Assembly (NCBI GenBank): GCA_002707185.1
Contig: PAMF01000025.1
Span: 29,386 to 39,619 of the forward strand
Direction of reading: 5' to 3'
From: Chloroflexota bacterium
GTDB lineage: Bacteria > Chloroflexota > Dehalococcoidia > UBA3495
DNA length: 10,234 nt
Shown here one piece after another: positions 1-5,179 of the stretch. The number at the start of each line of letters is the position of its first letter. Position 1 is the stretch's first letter. The translations under genes were made by a program, and so were the position numbers. The notes beneath the pieces are model-generated. The model was not told where the DNA came from and made no database searches. It was given only the letters and a program-made list of their open reading frames with translations.

Positions 1-40
1 TTGTTTTAGTTTGATATTAGAATAAGTCTCTCGAATTAAG

Positions 41-1045
41 TTAAAGCATCTTCATTTGGAATCCGCTATGGTCAGAAATGCCTTTATCGTCTAAGTGGAC
101 CGAAGGATAACCCAGCCCTCGAAGGTGAGTGGACAATTCGGGAAACCCGTTAACAGTATAGATCTGTCGTGGGTTCGCTTGTTGGGCGTATGCAACCAGT
201 TCAGAGAAATCGGCATGATCGCTGTATTGCAAGCTGCAATCGGCTCCACCACCCCAGTGGTAATTACTCGTGTTGGCCCATCCTGTTAGATCCATGATCC
301 TCTTAGCACGTAAAGATGATATATGTTTCTTAGTCCAGCTACCCAACGGGCATACCAGAACTGTACCATCTTGCCAGTTTCCGTCAAACAACTGTATTTT
401 GCCAGGGAATCGAATGCCTGCTTCAATATATTTAGAGGTCATCTGAAAAATGCTTTCTTCTAACCGGATATCGAATTTATTTTCCAATAGTTTGTATATG
501 ATCTCCTGAGCTTTCCCTAGCTTCCAACCCCTTACTATTGGTTTCGCTCCTCTTTTTAGCCAACTCTTTATTGTTTCGCAGGCGTATGAGAGAACTTCTT
601 CCTCCGGTGGAAAGGTATATTCCGGTCTCCCGTAAGTGGATTCCATAATTAGAATATCGCACGGTATATGTTCCAACGGTTCGTTTACTGAATTCGTCTT
701 CACCTTGAAATCCCCGGTGTAAAGTATACGTTCCCCAGTTCGCTTAGACTCAATCAAAGATTGAGCAGAGCCAAGGCAATGTCCGGCAGGATACATAGTG
801 AGTTTGTATTCAGAGGTTTCGAATGGCTCTCTGTATTCGAGTATTATAGGATCTGATTTCTGTAAATATTCGGCGAGTATCAAATGGGTATTAGATGTAA
901 GTATTGGGTGTGTGTGGCGTGCTGTGTGGTCGGAATGTCCGTGGGATATCAGGCTGCAGTCTTGTTTCCTGAGGGAGTCCATCCATAAACCAATTTCCGG
1001 AAGATATATACCTCGTTTAAATAATATGTCCACGTCATCCCCCAT
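41..1045 (-). CDS. MBL-fold/beta-CASP-type exonuclease (COG1236-like, ligase-associated exonuclease-like)
   Basis: This 334-residue protein resembles the metallo-beta-lactamase-fold nucleases related to mRNA 3'-end processing factors, especially the group called ligase-associated DNA exonucleases. Visible motifs in order are HGHSDH (H35, H37, D39, H40), PAGH (H89), TGDF (D112), MESTYG (E135, beta-CASP motif A-like), LGKAQ (176-180) and YSDHADF (H277). These would bind two metal ions for phosphodiester hydrolysis in the cytoplasm. The segment aligning with motif C reads YTVNG, so residue 299 is Asn where family members carry His (RNA-acting) or Val (Artemis/SNM1-like). ATG at 1043-1045 is used; no strong Shine-Dalgarno precedes it, and an in-frame stop lies upstream with no other ATG between. 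It diverges from the peroxiredoxin gene. No DNA ligase gene is adjacent, so whether it acts on DNA or RNA is open. Confidence 0.85.
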   Translation of the reverse strand: MGDDVDILFKRGIYLPEIGLWMDSLRKQDCSLISHGHSDHTARHTHPILTSNTHLILAEYLQKSDPIILEYREPFETSEYKLTMYPAGHCLGSAQSLIESKRTGERILYTGDFKVKTNSVNEPLEHIPCDILIMESTYGRPEYTFPPEEEVLSYACETIKSWLKRGAKPIVRGWKLGKAQEIIYKLLENKFDIRLEESIFQMTSKYIEAGIRFPGKIQLFDGNWQDGTVLVCPLGSWTKKHISSLRAKRIMDLTGWANTSNYHWGGGADCSLQYSDHADFSELVAYAQQANPRQIYTVNGFPELSTHLRGLGYPSVHLDDKGISDHSGFQMKML

Positions 1046-1064
1046 CCACAGCCTAGGTCGGGAC

Positions 1065-1096
1065 AGTATAACATTCAGGTCGTGTATTCACACCAA
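1065..1096 (-). promoter_or_regulatory. Candidate promoter of the MBL-fold nuclease gene
   Basis: Read on the minus strand, TATACT (plus 1065-1070) matches the -10 consensus at five of six positions. The best -35 is poor: TTGGTG at plus 1091-1096 with a long 20-base spacer. It lies just upstream of the nuclease start and faces away from the peroxiredoxin promoter, so the predicted leader would be very short. This is an assignment by eye only. Confidence 0.25.
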
Positions 1097-1119
1097 GTAA
1101 TCTTGATTCCATTGGAGAG

Positions 1120-1148
1120 TCGTAAATCGCTATTCCTTAGTTTATAAT
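1120..1148 (+). promoter_or_regulatory. Candidate sigma-70-type promoter of the selenoprotein peroxiredoxin
   Basis: A perfect TATAAT lies at 1143-1148. Seventeen bases upstream is TCGTAA (1120-1125), which matches TTGACA at only three positions. Transcription would start near 1155, leaving a leader of about 43 nt that contains the Shine-Dalgarno. The weak -35 next to a perfect -10 and an adjacent palindrome suggests regulated expression, which is inference. Confidence 0.5.
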
Positions 1149-1156
1149 GGGGCACT

Positions 1157-1174
1157 GGTTTCCCGCGGGAATCC
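1157..1174. promoter_or_regulatory. GC-rich near-palindrome at the predicted transcription start (possible operator)
   Basis: TTCCCGCGGGAA at 1160-1171 is a perfect 12-bp palindrome. It extends to 18 bp (1157-1174, GG..CC ends) with a single T/T mismatch at 1159/1172. It sits 8 bases after the -10 box, over the predicted +1, in otherwise AT-leaning DNA. The position suits a repressor operator. It could instead fold as a leader hairpin in the mRNA. No regulator can be named. Confidence 0.4.
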
Positions 1175-1197
1175 AAGTAACTGTTAGGAGGTAGTGT

Positions 1198-1662
1198 ATG
1201 TCTGTACAATTAGGAGATAAGGCCCCTGATTTTACACTTCCGTCAGTAAGTGATGGGGATATTAGCTTAAGCCAGTACGTTGGTAAAAAAAATGTAATTC
1301 TCTCATTCCATGTTTTCGATTTCACGTCTGGTTGAACAACCCAAGCTACTTCGTTCAGGCAATTCAACAGTCAGTTCGAAGAGAAAAATGCCCAAGTTTT
1401 GGGTATAAGTTGTGACCAGGTAAACGCGCATCGTGCATGGACTACGGCTATTGGAGGATTACCATATCCGGAACTATCTGATTGGCATCCCAAAGGCCAG
1501 GTCAGTCAGGCCTATGATGTTTGGAACGAGGAAAGAGGGGCTAGTCAGCGAGCTGTATTGATAATAGATACTAGAGGGGTAGTCCGGTATAGAGAAACTT
1601 ACACGCCGGGGGTTTTGCCGGATCCGCAGGAAATATTGGCAGCTTTGGATGGATTAAATTAA
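1198..1662 (+). CDS. AhpE-type peroxiredoxin with selenocysteine at the peroxidatic position (UGA at 1333-1335 read through)
   Basis: Reading through one in-frame TGA gives a 154-residue peroxiredoxin, the length of mycobacterial AhpE. The N-terminus (LGDKAPDFTLP) and the middle and C-terminus (LSDW.PKG.VSQAYDVWNE, then R118 before VLIIDTRGVVRY) are AhpE-like. The TGA is codon 46 in DFTSG-U-TTQ, exactly where peroxiredoxins of the TxxC type carry the peroxidatic Cys; T43 is the conserved Thr. The protein should reduce hydrogen or organic peroxides in the cytosol, with Sec46 attacking the peroxide. Cys72 (GISCD) is a second thiol absent at that position in AhpE and might resolve a selenenic acid. 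The Pro usually seven residues before the catalytic Cys is Val39. ATG 1198 follows AGGAGG at 1186-1191 with 6-base spacing. A gene caller stopping at TGA would keep only 1399-1662 from a TTG. Alternatives are a nonsense mutation or a sequencing error. Confidence 0.85.
1349..1381 (+). promoter_or_regulatory. Candidate bacterial SECIS hairpin in the peroxiredoxin mRNA
   Basis: Downstream of the UGA, CUUCG (1349-1353) pairs with CGAAG (1377-1381). A UU/UU internal loop follows, then C1356-G1374, an A/A mismatch and G1358-C1372. These close a 13-nt loop whose first base is G1359. That loop begins 23 nt after the UGA, within the usual spacing of bacterial SECIS elements, and a G at the loop start is a typical feature. 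A competing helix is GUUGAA (1331-1336) with UUCAAC (1363-1368), which would enclose the UGA. Pairing was done by eye without energies, so the exact fold is uncertain. Confidence 0.4.
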
Positions 1663-1689
1663 AAAACGCCCCGTCAGGGGCGTTTTTTT
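1661..1689. terminator. Bidirectional intrinsic terminator between the peroxiredoxin and greA-like genes
   Basis: The stem CGCCCC (1667-1672) and GGGGCG (1677-1682) has a GTCA loop. It is flanked by six A (1661-1666) and seven T (1683-1689), so it works as a Rho-independent terminator on both strands. It separates two convergent genes. It overlaps the stop codons of both: TAA at 1660-1662, and TAA read on the minus strand from 1688-1690. Confidence 0.93.
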
Positions 1690-2509
1690 ATACTCCGATT
1701 TTTTCTACCAGGTAATTAACTGTACCTTTAGGTACGGAAACCTCGACCTGGTCTCCAACGCACTTTTCTAGTAAGGCTTGCCCCACGGGTGATTGTGTAG
1801 AGATCTTACCTGAAGACACGTCAGCTTCTCTCATGTCTACCAAGGTGTATAAAATCTTTTTGCCGGATTCCAAATTCTTCAGGGTGACTTTTGTTCCAAC
1901 AACGACCTTTTGCTGATTGCGGGGAGGGTTGGAGGATAAAATTTCAGCACTTGCAAGGCTTTGTTCTAATTCACGGATGCGAGACTCAATAATTCCTTGG
2001 CGCTCTTTAGCAGCGTCTAGAGGGGCGTTCTCTCTGAAATCTTTGTCGGCCATAGCCCGTTTGATATCTTCAAGAACTTTGCCACGCTCACCTTTGAGAG
2101 AAGTTACTTCAACTTGTAATTTTTCAAACCCTTCTTTGCTAAGTTGAGTTGCTGAAGAGGCTCTGAGACTGGATCCAGATGAGCCAGTTCGGGAAGATGC
2201 CCTCTTGCTTCTGGGAACCCTGAGATGCGAAGCCAGTCCGGTTTCTATCCAACCTTCGTCTTTAATAAAACCTAAGAATCCTTTGACGGGAGTCAATTTG
2301 TGGGTTGAATCGCTCCTAGTAGCGCCCACATGCTGGGCATAGTCCGCTACTTGGGCGGGAGTCAGCTCGTTTACTCGGCGGTCCCTCCCAAACCATGCTA
2401 TGAACCTACCAATCTCTTGATGGCCATCCATCGTCTTTTTGCTGTTTTTCTTTGCGGCTACAAATTGACCGAGAGCTTCGTTGAATGAAGGACAACTTGA
2501 ACTTTCCAA
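1688..2509 (-). CDS. GreA-family transcript cleavage/elongation factor fused to an N-terminal integrase SAM-like domain
   Basis: The protein has 273 residues against about 158 for standard GreA. Residues 124-273 are GreA-like: an N-terminal coiled coil with the acidic tip KDFRENAPLDAAKERQ (D157 and E160 matching the DLSENAEY loop), then the FKBP-like C-terminal domain with STQSPVGQALLEK (238-249). GreA enters the RNA polymerase secondary channel and stimulates cleavage of backtracked RNA. Residues 8-98 resemble the SAM-like core-binding domain of tyrosine recombinases (RFIAWFGRDRRVNELTPAQV, then PVKGFLGFIKDEGW), but no recombinase catalytic domain follows. A Ser/Arg-rich linker spans about 101-122. 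The TTG start at 2507-2509 is supported by AGGAGG (minus strand, 2517-2522) 7 bases away. The acidic tip is kept, so cleavage stimulation is plausible. The added domain may bind DNA, which is inference. Confidence 0.9.
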   Translation of the reverse strand: MESSSCPSFNEALGQFVAAKKNSKKTMDGHQEIGRFIAWFGRDRRVNELTPAQVADYAQHVGATRSDSTHKLTPVKGFLGFIKDEGWIETGLASHLRVPRSKRASSRTGSSGSSLRASSATQLSKEGFEKLQVEVTSLKGERGKVLEDIKRAMADKDFRENAPLDAAKERQGIIESRIRELEQSLASAEILSSNPPRNQQKVVVGTKVTLKNLESGKKILYTLVDMREADVSSGKISTQSPVGQALLEKCVGDQVEVSVPKGTVNYLVEKIGV

Positions 2510-2562
2510 CTCGGAACCTCCTTAGAATTGATGGTCCGTTAGCGAATTGGCTCCTTAGTAAC

Positions 2563-2592
2563 ATTAGAGTAGTTCTGGAATGCATCTGAGAA
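2563..2592 (-). promoter_or_regulatory. Candidate promoter of the greA-like gene
   Basis: On the minus strand, TTCTCA (plus 2587-2592, four of six matches to TTGACA) is followed after 18 bases by TCTAAT (plus 2563-2568, five of six). Transcription would begin near 2556, giving a leader of about 47 nt containing AGGAGG. Assigned by eye. Confidence 0.3.
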
Positions 2593-2847
2593 TGCCTGTA
2601 AACGGAGGGTTCCGCGGGAGTGGTATCTGCTATTCACTCAGGAATTCTAGTGTAGGGAGGCCCACCATTTGTATGTTAGAAGCATTACGTCAAGGATACC
2701 AGTTGTAGGAGATTATGGCAATGTAGCCTATCCATTAGTAAGGTTTTGCCTAATGTAATTAAAGTAATGCTGGCCTCGTATTTTGTTGTTAAGAGAGGGA
2801 TTAATATCTGCCTACGGAGCGATCTGTAGTATACTGGGATTTAGCTA

Positions 2848-2878
2848 TTGTCACAGGGTTAATTTGGCTATCTATCTT
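2848..2878 (+). promoter_or_regulatory. Weak candidate promoter for the oxidoreductase-sufT-mrp cluster
   Basis: TTGTCA (2848-2853) matches the -35 consensus at five of six positions. Possible -10 hexamers downstream are TCTATC (2871-2876, 17-base spacer, three matches) or TATCTT (2873-2878, 19-base spacer, four matches). Alternative -10 elements without a good -35 are TATACT at 2830-2835 and TATATA at 2906-2911. The true start site cannot be chosen by eye. Confidence 0.25.
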
Positions 2879-2931
2879 TCGGTGAAGGTGTATCTACACT
2901 CGTAGTATATAGGTAGGATGTGGAGTAAATT

Positions 2932-3897
2932 ATGAAAGCAGTACAGATAACGCAGTTTGGCGGTCCGGAGGTTATGAAATATCAAGACTTATCGGATCTA
3001 TCACCTAGTGACGGTCAGGCTCTAGTGCAGATTGAGGCGGTTGGAGTCAATTATACGGATACCTATAGCAGGTCAGGAGTCAATCCTACCGCTTTACCCT
3101 GGGTAGTTGGTGTGGAGGGCGCCGGAGTGGTGAAGCAGGTTGGGAAGAATGTGACACAGGTTAGTGAAGGTGATTCAGTAGTTTACTGCGGTATACCTGG
3201 GTCTTATGCTGAGCAGGCAATTGTTCCCGCTGATAGGTTGATCAAAATACCTCAGGGGTTAGATAGCAAAGCCAGTGCAGCAGCTATGTTGCAAGGAATG
3301 ACGGCCCATTACCTCTGCCATTCCACTTACCAAGTTAAACAGGGTGATAAAGTTTTAGTTCATGCCGGTGCCGGCGGAGTCGGATTATTGCTTATCCAGA
3401 TGGTTAAGCGGTTAGGCGGATATGTTTTTTCTACCGTTTCTACAGAGGCTAAAGCTCAATTGGCTAAAGATGCTGGGGCTGATGAAGTAATTTTATATAC
3501 AAGTCAGGACTTTGCAGAAGAGGTCAATAAATCTACAAACGGTCAAGGGGTTGAGGTCGTCTACGACGCTGTAGGTCAAACCACTTTTGATGGCAGTATT
3601 AATTCATTAGCACGTCGTGGATACATGGTCCTATATGGACAGGCCAGCGGGCCAGTGCCTCCTGTGGATCCTAGAGTTTTAGGAAATGGTTCTAAGTTTT
3701 TGACTAGACCAGGGCTAGGAGACTACACAGTAACACGTCAGGAACTCGAGCAGAGAGCAGGGGATGTATTGGGTTGGGTCAAGTCGGGAGAGCTTAAATT
3801 AAGAATAGAACATGTCATGGCTCTGTCGGAGGCTTCTGAGGCTCATAGACAGCTAGAATCACGGTTAACTACAGGTAAAGTCGTATTAATTCCTTGA
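2932..3897 (+). CDS. NADPH:quinone oxidoreductase-like MDR-family protein (QOR type)
   Basis: The 321-residue protein matches zinc-independent quinone oxidoreductases of the medium-chain dehydrogenase/reductase superfamily. It opens with MKAVQITQFGGPEVM, has the family segment VGVNYTDTYSRSG (37-49) and the GVEGAG stretch (60-65). AGAGGVG at 145-151 is the nucleotide-binding glycine motif of the Rossmann fold. YDAVG and LYGQASGPVPPVDP are also typical of the QOR group. It would transfer hydride from NADPH to quinones or other electrophilic carbonyl substrates in the cytosol; the exact substrate is unknown. Length is normal for the family. ATG 2932 follows GGAG (2922-2925) with 6-base spacing. 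It leads a plus-strand cluster with the Fe-S assembly factor 58 bp downstream, suggesting but not proving co-transcription. Confidence 0.9.
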   Translation: MKAVQITQFGGPEVMKYQDLSDLSPSDGQALVQIEAVGVNYTDTYSRSGVNPTALPWVVGVEGAGVVKQVGKNVTQVSEGDSVVYCGIPGSYAEQAIVPADRLIKIPQGLDSKASAAAMLQGMTAHYLCHSTYQVKQGDKVLVHAGAGGVGLLLIQMVKRLGGYVFSTVSTEAKAQLAKDAGADEVILYTSQDFAEEVNKSTNGQGVEVVYDAVGQTTFDGSINSLARRGYMVLYGQASGPVPPVDPRVLGNGSKFLTRPGLGDYTVTRQELEQRAGDVLGWVKSGELKLRIEHVMALSEASEAHRQLESRLTTGKVVLIP

Positions 3898-3955
3898 TTC
3901 GGTACTCGGATTGGGATCATAATTCTTTATCGAACTAATTGATTTAGGAGGAAAC

Positions 3956-4264
3956 ATGGCTCAGACAGTTACTCAAGAAGAAGTTTTCGAGGCTTTAAAA
4001 ACCGTTTACGATCCGGAAATCCCGGTCAATGTGGTTGATCTTGGGCTTATATACGAAGTGCAGGTAAATGACGAGAATAACGTTTACGTTCAGCTAACAT
4101 TGACGTTTCCCGGTTGTGGAATGGGACCACACATAGCTCAGCAGGCTGAGTGGGCTATACAGGATGTGGAGGGAGTTGAAGAGGTTGAAATTGAATTAGT
4201 ATTTGATCCTCCATGGTCTCCTGATCTCATAAGTGCTGAGGCTAGAGAACAACTCGGAATTTAA
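3956..4264 (+). CDS. MIP18/SufT-family (DUF59) iron-sulfur cluster assembly factor
   Basis: This 102-residue single-domain protein belongs to the MIP18 family. The hallmark YDPEIPVNVVDLGLIYEV spans residues 18-35. PGCGMGP (52-58) carries the conserved Cys54, and VFDPPWSPDLIS (82-93) is the C-terminal motif typical of bacterial SufT-like members. Such proteins help mature or deliver Fe-S clusters in the cytosol, often beside SUF genes or fused to Mrp. Here it lies directly upstream of a separate mrp gene (69 bp gap), which fits joint work in cluster assembly or transfer. ATG 3956 follows AGGAGG at 3946-3951 with a short 4-base spacer. No SUF operon is visible in the window, so calling it SufT would overstate the evidence. 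Confidence 0.9.
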   Translation: MAQTVTQEEVFEALKTVYDPEIPVNVVDLGLIYEVQVNDENNVYVQLTLTFPGCGMGPHIAQQAEWAIQDVEGVEEVEIELVFDPPWSPDLISAEAREQLGI

Positions 4265-4333
4265 ACTAACCCGATAAATCAAGTATAGTTGGTTACATGA
4301 CGTTTAAGTCGTGATTCAATCCGCGGAGGCATA

Positions 4334-5143
4334 ATGGCTACTCCCCAAGAAAATGCTAGGTTAGAGCAGATAAAACGGACTTGGCAACAAAAGCGCGATA
4401 TAACAGATCGTCTTGCGTCTATAAAGTCAAAAATCGGTGTTTATAGTGGTAAAGGTGGAGTTGGGAAAACGACTGTTGCCGTTAACCTAGCAACTACTTT
4501 AGCTCAAGAAGGTAAAAAGGTAGGGCTTCTCGATGTCGATATTGATTGTCCGAATGTTACTAAGGTTCTCGGTATCACAGACAAGCCAGATTATGTTGAT
4601 GGTAAGATACAGCCTGCTGAAAAATGGGGAGTTAAAGTGGTATCAATGGCCTTTTTTCAAGAGAGTGAGGAGGAAGCCATCATATGGAGAGGCCCCATGA
4701 TTCATAATGCTATCAACCAGTTTCTCCAGGCTACTGTATGGGGGGACCTGGATTATCTGATCGTAGATATGCCTCCAGGTACATCTGATTCGCCTTTGAC
4801 TGTCATGCAAACTATACCTATGGATGGTTTTGTTGTAGTAAGTACTCCGCAAGAGTTGGCTAATATGGATGCTAAACGATGTATCAACATGATACGTAAG
4901 CTTAATCTCAACGTTCTGGGTGTCGTGGAAAACTATTCTGGGGACGTGTTCGGGCAGGGAGGGGGAATCAAGATGGCCAATGATGTGGGGACTGATTTTC
5001 TAGGAACTCTTTCACTAAGCGCATCTTATAAAGACAACTCTAAACCCACAGTGCTTGTAGACGATGCGGTCGCTGAGGAATACGAAAATATTATGGGCGG
5101 AATGCAGGAAAGCCTGGCGAAATTAGGTCTAGACCCAGCTTGA
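4334..5143 (+). CDS. Mrp/ApbC-family P-loop ATPase (Fe-S carrier-like) lacking the CxxC motif
   Basis: The protein has 269 residues. After a charged N-terminus (1-33) comes a deviant Walker A, SGKGGVGKT (38-46), then LLDVDID (65-71), and DMPPGTSD (145-152) as the Walker B/switch region. These identify the Mrp/NBP35/ApbC branch of the MinD/SIMIBI ATPases, which bind and pass Fe-S clusters to apoproteins in the cytosol. Family members normally carry a CPxC after VENMS to bridge a cluster in the dimer. Here VENYSGDVFGQGGG (198-211) goes straight to the glycine run with no cysteine. The only cysteines are C72 (in DIDCPN, where most members read DIYGPS) and C183. Classical cluster binding is therefore doubtful. 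No MIP18 domain is fused to it, but a MIP18 gene is next door. ATG 4334 follows CGGAGG (4324-4329) with 4-base spacing. Confidence 0.88.
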   Translation: MATPQENARLEQIKRTWQQKRDITDRLASIKSKIGVYSGKGGVGKTTVAVNLATTLAQEGKKVGLLDVDIDCPNVTKVLGITDKPDYVDGKIQPAEKWGVKVVSMAFFQESEEEAIIWRGPMIHNAINQFLQATVWGDLDYLIVDMPPGTSDSPLTVMQTIPMDGFVVVSTPQELANMDAKRCINMIRKLNLNVLGVVENYSGDVFGQGGGIKMANDVGTDFLGTLSLSASYKDNSKPTVLVDDAVAEEYENIMGGMQESLAKLGLDPA

Positions 5144-5179
5144 CCATGGACTACGTGTGGTACTAAGGTAATGGTAATA

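Larger units (their letters stand above)
2523..2931. other. Divergent intergenic region of about 410 bp without a recognisable gene
   Basis: This region lies between the greA-like gene (minus) and the oxidoreductase gene (plus). I find no coding frame longer than about ten codons with a plausible start, no tRNA-like fold and no riboswitch that I recognise. It holds the greA-side promoter candidate, a GC-rich patch around CCGCGG (2612-2617) and weak plus-strand promoter elements toward 2932. The text GTAGTATA occurs twice (2827-2834 and 2902-2909). A small RNA cannot be excluded. Confidence 0.6.

Noticed and set aside
1333..1335. Peroxiredoxin as a pseudogene with a premature stop, or UGA recoded as Trp
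   Set aside because: The stop falls exactly on the catalytic codon, the rest of the gene is intact, and UGA ends other genes in the window while TGG is used for Trp. Sec is the better explanation.
1137..1367. Open frame of 76 codons on the minus strand
   Set aside because: It lies opposite the N-terminal half of the peroxiredoxin and has no recognisable domain or ribosome binding site.
1688..2509. Integrase or mobile element based on the SAM-like domain
   Set aside because: There is no tyrosine-recombinase catalytic domain, no attachment-site repeats and no other mobile genes. The C-terminal part is clearly GreA.
2666..2705. Ten-codon open frame from ATG near 2673 in the large gap
   Set aside because: It is very short, and the GGGAGG upstream is too far away for a normal start. 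It is likely chance.
4284..4289. TATAGT as an internal promoter for mrp
   Set aside because: The only -35 at proper spacing (TTAAAC at 4261-4266) overlaps the end of the upstream gene and matches poorly. This is not enough to list.
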